Shown here: positions 31,268-43,571 of the stretch, piece after piece | Layout of the letters: the number at the start of each line of letters is the position of its first letter | Position numbering within the stretch: position 1 is the first letter of the stretch | NCBI GenBank assembly: GCA_947846985.1 | Contig: CANTUZ010000025.1 | Span: 2,292,100-2,356,099, forward strand | DNA from: Fratercula arctica | Taxonomy: Eukaryota > Chordata > Aves > Charadriiformes > Alcidae | Length of the DNA: 64,000 nucleotides | Reading direction: 5' to 3' | The notes under the pieces: model-generated | What the model was told of the DNA's origin: nothing | Seen by the model: the letters and a program-made list of their open reading frames with translations, nothing else | Database searches by the model: none | Made by a program: the position numbers and the translations under genes

Positions 31268-31600
31268 TGTCGTGGTTTGGCCTCAGATGGCAACAAAGAA
31301 CCACGTGCCGCTCGCTCGGGTCTTCCCAATACGGGAAGAATCAAAAGAAAACGGCAAAACTCTTGGGTTGAGACAAAGGCAGAGGGAACAAGAAAACAAC
31401 AACAATAACACGGATAGAGGAATATACAAACACTATTACGGAACCGATGCTCCCCGACTGGACCCGGGACGCCCCAGCCCGCCCCAAGCAGCGACTTCCT
31501 GTCCCCTCCCCTGGCAGCTCAGGGTGGGCATGGCTTACATGGCATGGAATACCTGTGTCCCCCACGGGAAATTAACCCTATCCCCGCCAGAACCAGGACA
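31268..31600 (-). mobile_element. Extra 5' LTR B in tandem
   Basis: The 333-bp LTR is of the same general family but clearly diverged from LTR A (for example it lacks the GTTTAACAGAACAGCAAA segment). It is separated from LTR A by only GGCGCCAAAAAGGAC (31253-31267), which is identical to the 15 bases inside LTR A (30892-30906). Confidence 0.9.
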
Positions 31601-34194
31601 GATATCTTGAGAAAATACTATTCTCGCTGAGTTCTGTCTGTCCTTTGAATGTGCTCTAGACTCCTGACCAAGGAAGGCCTGTTTTATTCAGAGCTTTCAC
31701 TAGGAGGGATTTATCAGGACATTTGACAGATTCCATGAACAAATCTGTGGCACCTCTGCTAGAATCCCAGTATCAATTCATTAGAAACCTGTGAGTCTGT
31801 GTGCCTCTGTCAGCACTTAAGTACTAATCCAAGTCCCTGTGTGTAGAAATTGTGCTCTGCAGATTGTAAAATGGATGATCTGGGTCAATTTACATTTGAA
31901 TGTAGCTGAAGAAAAAAGGAGAAAAATTGACTTTAACTTCCATTTTGCTCCATAACTTCAGGTTTAAGGACTGATCTAAATTGTGCCAGTTGATTATCTA
32001 GCCGAGTGCTCACATGATACATTGCCCTGTTCTTCTCACCCCAGAAAAGTCCCTTAAACCGTTTCTTTCTCCAACCTTCTTTGTTAAGACAATCCTCTAT
32101 TGTGACTTTAAGTAGGCTTTTAAGCTGTTTTATACTGCCTGATCAATGCAAAGCAGCCGGAGACAGGGAAAAATATTTGGTCCCTTATGCATATGCATTT
32201 GCTATATAAATATAATATAATAATGCAGCCTGTAATTTGGTGGGGGGTTTTTTAAGCACCAAGTCCTGGATCAGGCAACTGAGTTAAATGTGATATTTGC
32301 CTGTGTCTAATCCTCATCTATCTATGATTTCCCTTTGTAATAAAACAAGGGATAGTTTAAGATCCAGTGTCCTGGTTTATTGGAACAGTGTTAGCCAAGG
32401 TATAAGAAGAAATCTAGATCTCTTATGATATGATATGGCTAGCTGTACTTTTTATTCTCTTCAGCTTTAAGTTATAAAGTCTTGTAAGTGTTGCATGGTA
32501 GTTCACTGTGTTATGATATCTACCTTAGCTTAAAAATGTTATGGCAACAGTGAAAATCTATCACACAGATTCTAAGAGGCAAAATAGTATTGTTAAGCCA
32601 AAAACTTGTATGCCACAATAATGCAGTGCTACAATGCATTAATTTCTGAGACAGAAAGGTGGTAGAGTATGCATATGGAGCTTAACATGCTAGTTTACAA
32701 TTAACTTGCCAGGACATTTCACTTTAGAAAATTTCAGATGTCCATCTTAACCACACATAAGCTTTGTAGAGCTACCAATATTTATATTGCTCTAATGATG
32801 CACATGTGTAAAATTTGCACTCAAATATCATCTGCATTTGTTACACTCTGGTATCTACACAGATGAGGATAATGTTGCTGCTTACACATAGCACTTTCTA
32901 ATGATATACATAGATGATGCATCACTAAGAGATTTTGTTATAAATTGGCCTGATTGACTTGAGAAGAACACAGATCAAATGAACCTAATTATGTTATCAT
33001 CTGAAAGATTTAAATTGTTATTCTTATCCTCCCTCTTTATAATCAGTCCAGTCTGTCTCTAAAGCAAGTGGATAATTCCTCTGAATCATCTTGATTTCTT
33101 ATTTTAGGATGAGATTAATCATCTTCTGAAGGTATCCATTCTTCTGCATTGATGATGTGAGACTAAGATGACTGGACTAGGATGTCTCTCTTTTAGATAC
33201 CTAAGTTATATGGAATGAATCCCACCCCAAAATTGCCCAATAGCCCTGACTGGTCTGTGTACTGCTCTAGCTCACAATCAATACAATACATAAGGAATGT
33301 TAGTGTTCACAGCTCAGAGCTGACTGTTCCAGCAGAACAGAAGAACTTTTTGCAACATTTATTTGCCTCAAATTTATTTATCCCTTTCAGGGACAATAAA
33401 AAAACAGAAGCCAAACCTTACTCAGGAAGAAAACATTTTTAGTGGGTGTAGTGATCCTGAAGGGAAGACCATTGCACCATTGTGATGTGGGACTTGCAGT
33501 ACCGTATACCTAAAAAAAGGGGCTATGGCAAAAGTTGATTCCCCTTTTCTCACCATGAAATAAATGATCATGGATGCATTTTAGTGAAGCAAACAGTCAA
33601 TTCCTTGCATGCTGATGTGGTAAACTTAATGTTAGAGCTGAAACAACTCTCCCTCCTTTGAAACCACAAGTAAAATTTACTGGTATTGGCCATAGTTGAA
33701 TACAGCTTCATGTATTTTAGCTGAGTTGCTACCGTATACCCCACTCTTGGATCTGGTGATATAAATCTAAAATATTGGGGTAGGCAACTAAGATTATTTC
33801 CTTGATTGCTGTATTGATGCTTATGCAGTTTGAAACAGAGAATCTGCAGATTGTCAATAAATTATGCTGGAAATGCACTGTAAACTAGAAAGGCACCAAG
33901 TTTACAATTAAATGTCACTGGGCTATCACAAGTGATCATAGAAATGTGCTGTAAAATAAAACTGAAAATTCTTTGGGCACCAGAGACAAAGGGATTAAAA
34001 TAAATGGCAGTTTCTATAAGACTGACATGGATACACTCTGAATGTTAACTCCAGCTAGCACTGCTAGATATAATTTTGCAATATGTGGATATGAAGTTAA
34101 AAATACTTACTGGCATCAGGAGAAAATTCATGAAGTAGCTTGTAACCAAGACAGTTATTTTATTTAATATGAGCCCTTTTGGTTTTTTTTATAG
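31601..34194. other. Single-copy-looking non-coding sequence
   Basis: About 2.6 kb without recognised transposons. If the exon at 34195 belongs to an intact locus this is its upstream intron; I could not identify earlier exons. Confidence 0.45.
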
Positions 34195-34584
34195 ATTCTA
34201 GGTTTTTACATTCAAGAAGGATATTTTGCCTATGCAAAAGACTGTGCATCCTTTTTCTCTCCAGCAATACTTATGGGATTGGTTATGTCACTGATTCTGC
34301 TGCTGATTCTTGCCTATGCTCTTCATAAATTGATCCACCTAAAATCTTTTGACAGGCATTATGAACGTAAAGCTTCTCCTGCCTATTTTGTGCAAATGAA
34401 AGACAGTGGCATGGGGAATAAGAAAGACCCCCTGAGAACCAGTGGAAATGAATCCTATAAACTTATAAACCAGCAATTCTATAAAATCTATATTTATCAG
34501 CATGCATCTGTCTCAGTGAAACAAGTGGCATTTTTTTCTGCTGGCACTGTTCTATGTAGTTTGTGCAGATTTTTCACCAAATGA
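34195..34584 (+). CDS. ATP6AP1L: ATP6AP1L-like terminal exon (V-ATPase accessory subunit Ac45 family)
   Basis: A strong acceptor (T-rich tract, then ATAG) precedes an open frame of 129 codons and TGA. It begins ILGFYIQEGYFAYAKDCASF, then FSPAILMGLVMSLILLLIL, a single transmembrane helix, then HKLIHLKSFDRHYERK. The DCASFF...MGL...LK(S/T)xDR pattern is the C-terminal membrane anchor of Ac45/ATP6AP1 as I know it; the long tail fits the ATP6AP1L paralogue better. Ac45 proteins guide V-ATPase assembly and traffic. ATP6AP1L lies in a human 5q14 block that is Z-linked in chicken. The exon itself is undamaged, but no partner exon was found, so it may be an orphan gametolog fragment. Confidence 0.68.
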   Translation: MLGFYIQEGYFAYAKDCASFFSPAILMGLVMSLILLLILAYALHKLIHLKSFDRHYERKASPAYFVQMKDSGMGNKKDPLRTSGNESYKLINQQFYKIYIYQHASVSVKQVAFFSAGTVLCSLCRFFTK

Positions 34585-34830
34585 TGAAAGGAAAAATAGG
34601 CAACATTGTTTAGCCAGTTACTGGCTGTTATTTATTGATAATCATCTCAAAGATGCCTTGGAAATCAGGACCAAAAAAAATAATACAGTGGGAGTAAGAG
34701 AATTCATGTGGTCGGAGTTTATTCCTGTAGTACAAACCAAAAATGCATATTTTTACAGCCAGTTTACCAAGTCCTGAAAAGAAGTATCAGTAATGGAGCC
34801 TTTGAAGTTAAATAAAGATTAAAAAAAATA
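34585..34830 (+). other. 3' untranslated region with AATAAA
   Basis: Non-coding sequence after the stop ends shortly beyond AATAAA at 34811-34816, followed by an A-rich run. It fits the poly(A) site of the ATP6AP1L-like exon. Confidence 0.5.
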
Positions 34831-37800
34831 AATATCTCCTTGCCCTTCAGAAGGCAAGGGTTTTCTTTTTTTCATATTTGGTTCATCTACTCTGCTATGT
34901 GTTCTGGCAAAAGAGCATCCATTCCTTTCTCAGTGTAACTTTTTGTGTGTATTTCATTCAGTAATTCCAAGTTACACCCCCTCCTCTTTCTCTTCATAAA
35001 AGCATCCTCCTTCTTTAGCATCTTCAGAGACATAGAAACTGTGTATTCATCCACTACACTGATGAAAAAGTGATGACTGTTATAGCAGCATCCCAATAAT
35101 TTTCTCTGTCTAAACTGGAGTCTTACTGTAAGGGTCTGGTGGGAGAACAGCAGACATCTGGTCAAAGGCTTACCCTTAAATTCCTGGCTCAACTCTATGC
35201 CAAAAGAAGGATTATGAGCATTATATCCTTTAATTCTAGGTTAATTTATTTTCTGTGAAATCCCATTGGTCTTCCTTGGAAATTTTACCTGAGTGGTGAT
35301 ATCCAGTACTATAACTGAAAATATATATAAAGTGGTGGAAGCACGCCAAGATTGAAAAGGATGCTGAGATATAATTTTTTTAGGTCACAAGTAATACTAA
35401 ACTCAGCATTTTAGCAAATCTTTTGCAAAAACAGATTTAGCAACCAGCTGCCTTTTTATTTTAGAGAAAAGAATTGACTAGTTGTTTATGGTCTTTGTAA
35501 AGTGTATTACAGTGCTCTTTAAATACCTTGTGAGATGTCCAAAGCTTCTATTTATTAGCACAGATAACACACAGACTAAATGTAGAGTCTGAAGCAATTA
35601 CTACATTTAGGAAAGCACATCAGAGGGGAAAAAAATCATCTTTCAACAGTAACCAAATGTAAGAGACAAATTTTGGGGAACTTGGCAAAACTGTCTGTGG
35701 CCAGTTACTGCCAAACATGATCTGTTTTGTAAATAAAACAAGCAAAACCATGAATGCCTAGGAAACCAAATGAGGATAAAATGAGATGCAAATACAATAC
35801 TGCATTCTACATGGAGCAGCTAAACACTCACCTGTTTGGTCCCCTCTCATTACACAGCGTGATGACAAATCTAGATTAATGACAATGTCAGCAGGAGTTT
35901 CAGAAATGCCAGTGCTAAATAGCTGATGTTCCCTCAGAGTCTGGAGAGCAGTGCTGTTGTGCCTGGGCTTTGCTTCTATATCAGGCAATAAGCATCTGAC
36001 ACTAACCTGTGATAGTCCGGCTTTCAAAATTACTGTCATTCACTAATGTAAAATATCCATTCTGCAGAGCCGTACATGGTAGCTTTGGGCATGACAGCAT
36101 TCTCTAAACTTAATGTTCTCTTGGGAACAAGTGCAGTAGCTCATCCCACAGAGCTCACTTAACCTTCTGGTTAGTATCTAGTGATGCTATGGGTGCAATT
36201 CTTATCTACACTGAGATGAAGATTGCAAATAATTTTCTTGCATATTTTAAATAGACACATTGGGGAAAAGAGAGCTTCTCTCTAACCATATCCTTCACTC
36301 CTCATCTGTCCTTATAAACTTCCTTCCTTAGCTATTTTCCTACCCACATGATGTTCCCCTTGTCTCTATCTTGGTAGTGAGGGTGAGACTGTCTCTGTCA
36401 GTTTTATGCTCTAGAGACTCAACAGTGCAAATCTCCAGCATGTTGCTGCAAAATTTTTGGTGCAGAATTAAATGATGGGTGGGGTTCCTTCAGCAGTAAT
36501 GCAACTGAATGAGAGAAAAATTTATACCCACTATTTACAAGAAAAAGAGAATTCAGATTAAAAAAAATAGAAAAGAAAATGAAAAATCCTCTCTTCTCAG
36601 TTTTTTTGAAACCATGACAGCAATTGGTATTATAGGCAACATATATATTATAGGCAACTCCTCTTGGTGGAGGAGTACAATTAGTAGCTATCTTCTCTCT
36701 GCTGGGACTTTTCATGTTGCAGTCATGCCAGGCAGTGACTGATGATTCTACTCTGCCAGGTATATTCAGTATCATCACATTTCTGCTCAGGTGTCAGCAA
36801 GAGTTAGAAAGGATAAATAAGTCAATTGAGTTAGAGAGACAGGAAATATGATGTTAAGTCATTGGACTGGAATTATGAGCCATACATTTGTAAGAACTTA
36901 ATGATATTTTAGTGGAAAAACATCACAAGAAGAAAAAACCCATCATCTGTACAGCTTCTGTCTCCTTGTGCCACATATAAAAATTACGCAAGACTGAAAA
37001 GACAAAACGTGGATTTTTGCATTCCCAGTAGACTGTGTTTTGTGCAAGTCAGATAAACAGTCTTTATCAAATGCACATTACAGAACAGGGTCAGTCCATT
37101 CCTCTGTTTCTGAAACAAGAAAACTCAGTAAAAATAAACTAGTTGCTACAAAAATAAGTTACATTTGCACTAACAGCCTCATTAACAAAAGATAATCTTT
37201 TTTTACATGATCTGCATTCTGCATAATTTTGCTGCTGCATTGGAACACAGTAGCCGTTTCAACATAAATATAGCCATGCAAACAAAAGCCTTATAGCATC
37301 TTTTCAAAACTGATTTACTGGTTCAAAGTCAGGGCCCCATCAACTTCCACTTGAAGTCAATGATTTTCATTTCCTTTAACTGAAGCAGGATAAATTTCAA
37401 AGACTTTGCAGCTCTCATTGCATAATTTTAACACTGAATTGAACAAACACACACATTCATTTATCATGTTTCAGCTGCTGCAGTTTAAATTTTATATATT
37501 TGCATCCCAAATTTTAGTAAACTTCATACCTGTAGGAAACTAACATTTCAGGTAGTACATTAACTCTTGTTGCTTGACCTAAAATGGTGGACTATTGGCA
37601 TAGTATTGGTTATGAATGCACAAGGAATAATCAAAGCCAAGTTCACCATGGAGACAGGAAGAAAAAAACACAGGTCCACTTACTGGTAAGTAACACTCAA
37701 GTCCACCAAACCAGAAGAAAAGGACTTCTTTCTTTCATTCAGGTTTTTCAAATGGTGCTATTCCCCTCCCCAATTAACTTTGATTCTTGCTGCAGCAGTA

Positions 37801-38950
37801 TGGCAAGGCTTTTTGCTTCTTACACTTCTGGTATTATTTAGGGGCTTGTGCATTTCAGGCATTACTTTTATATGGTTGTGAAAAATTTCCCCATTATGTT
37901 AATGTGGGATTGAAGAAGGCCACAAAACCAAGTAAAATGTTAGCAGGTCCTTCAGTGTCCTAGGTACACCTCACATTGGTTGCAGAAAACACCTCAACCA
38001 TCCTGAAAGTGTCCTGACTCAAAACATAATAATAAAACATGCAGAACTAGAAAAATCTTGGTAATTAAATAAGAAGAAATCACAATTAGGTAGGTATTCA
38101 CTCAGCGGTGGACAAATCCTCTTTTGTAGATGGTTGCTTTGAAATTCTCCAGTATATTTTGGTGCATCTCAAATTTGACAGCATTTTTAAAAAATAAATT
38201 CTGTGTGAAAGTCTTATCTTTTTATTTGCTCTGACTAAAGGTATTTACCTTCCAAAATAAAAATAATAAATTTGGCATTCAAAATTTCCATTCAGGTATT
38301 ATTTAAAACCTTTCCTGAGTTACAGTAGTCAACATATGGGTCAAATATGGAATGTCATTATCAGAATAACTTCAGTCTTTCGGTTTTGCAGCATGGTCAC
38401 AGAGCAAACCTTAACCTCATGTCTTTATCTTTTAAACTTATTTAGGAGAGTATTTGCTGTGTGCCACAAAAATGGAGCTGACATAATTTGTGGCAAACAG
38501 AGAAAAAAAGAATGATTCTGTGTGGTGAGTTTGGTTGTTCTGAGGAAAGGGAGAGAACTGTGTACATCCTTGCTTCCAAGCCAGTCACCTACTAAGCAGT
38601 GTGGATGGGATATGGTCTATAGTAATCCTGAATCCCATCTGCTCTGAACCCCTGCTCTTCCACCTATTCCCATACGATGTTTTTTGTGGGCAGCTCTTCT
38701 TGCCCCTTTGCCTGGTATTTCTAGCAGAATCTTTGGAGGGAGGGGACAGGGACTTTTAAAAAGCTGGATGCAGCCTTCAGTTTCAAAAGCTACCTCCAGG
38801 AGCACAGAAAGAAGGCCTGTTTGGGAAAATGGTAGCCTGGTATAAAGGGAGAAATTGCCATGTCAATCCAAAAAAAGATATATCCAAACATTAGGAAGAA
38901 AGAACCATATCCTTAGTAGGGGTTGCATCTTATTTATATGCATAGAAGAT
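34831..38950. other. Single-copy-looking non-coding sequence
   Basis: About 4.1 kb without recognised LTR or CR1, the longest repeat-poor stretch here apart from 31601-34194. A 101-codon minus-strand frame at 34887-35192 is noted but not assigned. Confidence 0.4.
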
Positions 38951-39657
38951 TGTCCTGGTTTGAGGTAAAACAGAACCAATTTTCTGTTTTGTAATTTTAC
39001 TTTTTAGCTGGGCCTCTTCTAACTGACTAAAGTCTGAAATTCACAGCATATTGTTCAGAAACTCTTCACTCTCAGAGTGATAAGACCTGATTATACCAAG
39101 GAATGGTAGGCACAGAGGCTCTTGCTTATACTTATTGCTATAACAACCAAGGTCAGCTAACTTCGCTATTTGCCCCATTAGAGGATCGGAAGCGGAAAAG
39201 TGTAGAGGGGTCCCACCTGCAGGGAGGAGGGGACAGGACAGGTGACCCAAAACTGACCAACAGGGTATTCCATCCCACCTGCCCCATGCTCAGTATAAAA
39301 GCTGAGGGATCAAAGGGTCAGCTCTCTTTCTTCAGTGGCCGATGTCTGAGGAGGACCCTGTCTGTTCGTTGGCTTTTGATCCTGATCTGAGCATTCCTGA
39401 CTCCAGATCCGGAATCCAGCTCTTGCTCATCAATGACTCCAGTCTGTGACTTTCCCTGTGCCTGCTGGTGACGCAATTGTCATCCTGGGAGCTGGATACG
39501 GTTTTGTATATATTTTACACTTTTTTTAAATTTTATTTTATTATTATTTATTTTTTCATTAAAGTAGCTTAGTTCTTTTTCTAAACTCATAAATCTCTTT
39601 CTCTCTTCCTCTCCTCTCTTTGGGGGGGGGGGGCATCTGTCATTCTGATTGGCCAAT
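38951..39657 (+). mobile_element. Solo LTR, ERVL-linked family (member 8), 3' end truncated
   Basis: The LTR starts TGTCCTGG after AAGAT and has TATAAAAG near 39294 and ATTAAA near 39558. It stops at GGCCAATC, about 18 bases short of the family terminus. A run of 12 G lies at 39622-39633 in the place of the usual GAGAGAGG stretch. Confidence 0.9.
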
Positions 39658-39661
39658 CACA

Positions 39662-40288
39662 TGTACACCACCTGAGTCTAACTGCTAGGACCAAGGTCCC
39701 TTTGCAGTGGGCGACTCCAGTGAGCCAATGGGTGCCCCTTTTCTTATATCAATATGTATGTGTATGAACACAAAAATATATAAACACACAGACAAGGAGA
39801 CAGAAAATATTTGGATCCAGTAAAATATACAAACACCCACACTCGTAAAAGCTAATGTGTATATCAGAAACACATATATAGAGAGGTGGATAAAAGAGAG
39901 GCTAGCCTATAGTTAAAATTTCCCTCTTCTCCAGCTTAGAGTAAATACTCACAATGCATCAGCATTCCTCAGCAGGCAGATAATTGAGACTCAAGGAGGT
40001 TGACTTGCCCTCGCCCTTTAACTCAAGGTGTTTACCTGAGCGGTGTCCCAACTCAGGGGAGATGCTGGTCACAGCCTGCTGCAATCCAGGAGAGCTCAAA
40101 GGGTCGTGCTAGTGTCACTATTTATAGGGTCCAAGACAAATGACTTTCGTCAGGTCCTTTTCTACTCCCACCTGACTCTGACAATGGGATATTCTGGTAC
40201 TTTCCACCAGTTGCGTAAGCCCAGAACTTGCTAGATCTTGAAGTTCTGGTTTCACCCTTCTCTTTGGGCCACGATTCAGGTACTGTCA
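39662..40288 (-). mobile_element. Unclassified LTR-like block at the 3' side of the class I provirus
   Basis: On the minus strand a TATAAATAG box (near 40120) is followed by a GC-richer leader with a possible splice donor (CAGGTAAAC near 40030). The ends could be TGACAG and GTACA. It does not match the 5' LTR of the neighbouring provirus and no target duplication is seen. It could be an LTR of another family or a recombinant 3' end. The right part has a short minus-strand frame of unknown origin. Confidence 0.35.
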
Positions 40289-40458
40289 GGGGGTGATCGA
40301 TTATCAATAACGTTTCCAAGTGATAGGGGACATGGGAGCCAGGTGCGCTAAGGGGTTGCCATAACATTCTGGTCCATTGTCCTTCGCATTCTTTACTGTT
40401 TTATGTTGGGTTGTTACTTGGCCCAGGTAGGGGGAAATCGCCCCAAGAACCGAGTGAC

Positions 40459-43400
40459 CTAAGGGGGTGTGTGGGGATTCACTCTGGGTGTAATTCGTAC
40501 CCTCATTAATGCTATGGGTAGAACATCTACCCATTTCATTTGGGTTTCCTGACATACCTTGGAAATCTGTCTTTTTAGAGTTTGGTTCATTCTTTCTACT
40601 TCGCCGCTAGACTGTGGCCTCCAAGGAGTATGTAAATCAATGGTAATGGCTAGAAATTTGGAAACTCCCTGCACTGTTTCTGCAATAAAATGGGATCCAT
40701 TATCAGAGGAAATACCTTCTGGAACACCAAACCTAGGGATGATTTCTTTCAATAAAATTCTAATTGCCTCCCTTGCTTTGTTGGCACAACAGGGGAAAGC
40801 CTCTGGCCAACCAGAAAAGGTATCTACCATTACCAGTAGATGTATTGGTATCAGTATTCCCCAGGAGTTACCCCTTGTTTTAGAACTCCTCCCGTGATCT
40901 TCTTTGCAGTTTTCGGGTTATTTGTGCAAAAATTAGTGTACTTTTTGACTATTATATCTGCTAAGCTTTGCATTCTTGGTCCAATGACGTATCTTTTGGC
41001 AGTTAACACCAATGCATCAGCTCCTAAATGTGTTTCTTGGTGCAGTCTCTTGAGTAGAACTTCCATCATCTTTTCAGAGATTAATAGTTGTTTCAATGGT
41101 GTTACCCACCAACCCTGATCATTTTTAAAACAATCTAATTGTTCTGCCAATTGATTTTTCCTTCTCAGGGTATTGCGGGGGTGATAATTCTAAATGAGGT
41201 CCTGGAATTAGAGCTCCTTCAAACTTTGATTCCTTTAGTGCTGCTTCTTTTGCTAACTGGTCTGCTTTTTGGTTTCCCTTTGTGATTTTGCTGTTCCCTT
41301 TCTGATGAGCTTTACAATGCATTATTGCAACCTCCTTTGGTTGAAGGACTGCTTGTAAGAGTTTCACTATTTCTGCTCCATATTTAATCGGAGTTCCTTG
41401 TGAACTCAATAGTCCTCTCTCTTTCCAAATTGCCCTGTGTGCATGCACTACTCCGAATGCATATTTTGAATCTGTGTAAATGTTAACTCTTTTTCCCTGT
41501 CTGAGCTTTAAAGCTCGTGTTAGTGCAATCAATTCTGCCTTCTGAGTAGATGTATTGGTGGGCAAAGATTTAGCCTCTAAGGCTCGAGTAGATGTTACCA
41601 CTGCATATCTGGCTTTTCGTCATCCTTCCAACATAAAGCTGCTCCCATCGGTGAATAGCTCCAGTTCTGCATCTGGCAAGGGTTCATCTCGCAAGTCAGG
41701 CCTACTAGAATACACTTGTTCAATAGTGGTTAGACAATCATGATGTAGTTCATCAGATTCAGAAATCAGTAGGGTGGCAGGGTTTAGAGTAGAAGTCATT
41801 GAGATTGGAACACCGTCTTTTTCCAACAACACAGCTTGATATTTAGCTAATCTGCTTGGGGAGATCCAATGATGCCCTTTATTTTCGAGGAGAGAAGAAA
41901 CAGCATGAGGCACAAACAAAGTAATTGGTTGACCTAAGGTCAATTTCCGGGATTCTTCAATCAAGGTTACAGTAGCTGCTACAGCTCTTAAACAGGCAGG
42001 CCAACCTTTACTGACTTCTTCTAATTGTTTGGAAAAATATCCCACCGGTCTTTTCCAGCTCCCCAGGGTTTGTGTCAGAACTCCTAATACTACTTGTTGT
42101 CGTTCATGTACATGTAATTGAAAAGGTTTCCTCAAGATTCGGGAGTCCTAAAGCAGGTGCTTCCACGAGCTTTCTTTTAATTTCATCAAAGCTTTTCCTG
42201 CACTTGGCTGTCCATTCAAGAACACCCTCAGGCCCTTTTATAGCATCATATAGTGGTTTTGCAATCAGTCCAAAATTGGGAATCCATAAGCGACACCACC
42301 TGGTCATCCCCAAAAACCCTCTTAATTGCTTCTTTGATGTAGGTACAGCAATTCTACAAATTGCCTCTTTTCTCTCCGTACTTAATTCTCTCTGTCCTTT
42401 AGTGATTTCAAACCCCATGTACTGGACCTTTTCCTTCCCAATCTGAGCTTTCTTCTTAGAAACTCAATATCCTGCCAGGCCCAAAAAATTAAGCAAACTG
42501 ATGGTAGCTTCCAAACATGCCTCACAACTGTAAGAACCAATCAGTAAATCATCTACGTATTGTAACAGTGTTACAGTATCATGATCATTTTGCCATTGTT
42601 CTAGTTCTTTGGCTAGTATATTACCGAACAAGGTAGGGCTGTTCTCCTTGGGGAAGGACAGTCCAGCAGAGCTGTGTTTTTCATCTGGTAGTTGGATTTT
42701 CCCACTCAAAGGCAAAGATGGTCTGGCTCTGTTCGTCCACAGATATGCAGAAGAAGGCGTCCTTTAAATCCAATACTGTAAAATAAGTATTACTGTTAGG
42801 GATTGTAGCAAGGAGGGTGTACGGATTCAGAATCACAGAATGGATGTCTACCATCCTTGCATTAATTTCTCGTAAGTCCTGTACCAATCTATATTCTGAA
42901 GAATGAGGTTTCCTTACAGGTAAAATTGGAATATTAAATTCTGATTGACACTCCCGTAACAGTCCATGCTCTAAAAAGGAGCTTATTATAAGTTCTAATA
43001 CTTTCTGGGCCTCTAACTTAATGGGATACTGTTTTTTTCTTACCGGTTGAGCTCCTGGTTTCAGTTCAATTTTTACCGGAGTCACATTCTTTGCTCATCC
43101 GGGTATCTTCAATGCCCACATCAGAGGTATGACTGCATTCAATATTTCCTCTGGAATATCCATTTCTTCATTGGGATCCTTTTGGGTTAACAGACATATC
43201 TGGGCTTTCCAGGCAGCTTCTGGAGGAATATGTAACTGAACAGAGTCTTCACAAAAGGTTAGTTGTGCATTCAGTTTGTAAAGTAAATCCCATCCAAGCA
43301 AGGGGAGGGGGCATTCTGGCATATAGAGGAACTCATGAACTAATTTACTATCTCCAATTGAACATTCCATAGGCTGTAAAAATGGCCTTAAAGTCTTTTT

Positions 43401-43571
43401 CCCTGTTGCACCAACAACGCTTATCTTAGTTTTACTCAAGGGTCCCTTACAGCTAGTTACGACAGAGTATGTGGCTCTGCTGTCAATGAAAAAATCTATT
43501 ATTTCATTCCCCAGCTTAACTGGAACCAGAGGATCGGCTGGGGAAACTTTAATGAATTCCTCCGGTCCCCT
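40459..43571 (-). pseudogene. Class I ERV pro-pol pseudogene
   Basis: The protease follows the gag stop in frame. Its active site reads DSRAT (about 43475-43490) instead of DTGAT, so it would be inactive. After a TGA near 43095-43097 the RT begins (TPVKIELKPGAQPVRKKQYP) and carries LQYVDDLLIGS near 42560. Frame breaks lie near 42690, 42450 and 42130. RNase H shows ELFTDGSS (about 41650) and YTDSKYAF (about 41470). Integrase shows SSDNGSHF (about 40700) and GEVERMN (about 40600), then a frame break near 40460. Confidence 0.87.

Larger units (their letters stand above)
26619..31600 (-). mobile_element. ERVL-like provirus, near-intact pol, no recognisable gag or env (copy 2)
   Basis: In sense orientation the order is LTR B (31600-31268), 15 bp, LTR A (31252-30907), primer-binding site, short leader, a 125-codon hydrophobic frame, protease, RT-RNase H-integrase, a 3' region, a polypurine tract and the 3' LTR (26954-26619). 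The internal part is only about 3.95 kb. No capsid or zinc-knuckle sequence and no envelope are seen. LTR A and the 3' LTR look much more alike than either is to LTR B. No matching target duplication is visible (left flank CCATGG, right flank GATAT). It is the best preserved ERV in the window, but one in-frame stop lies between protease and RT. Confidence 0.92.

Noticed and set aside
33109..33132. Possible 24-bp exon (acceptor TTTTAG, DEINHLLK, donor GTATCC) upstream of the ATP6AP1L-like exon
   Set aside because: It is too short and does not resemble any Ac45-family segment; chance splice motifs at this spacing are common.
34887..35192. 101-codon minus-strand frame 3' of the ATP6AP1L-like exon
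   Set aside because: It has no splice context or homology that I recognise and lies where a 3' flank is expected. It may be a chance frame; a protein search would decide.
39622..39633. Run of 12 G as a G-quadruplex or regulatory element
   Set aside because: It lies where this LTR family normally has a purine tract and probably reflects slippage; a single run is weak evidence.
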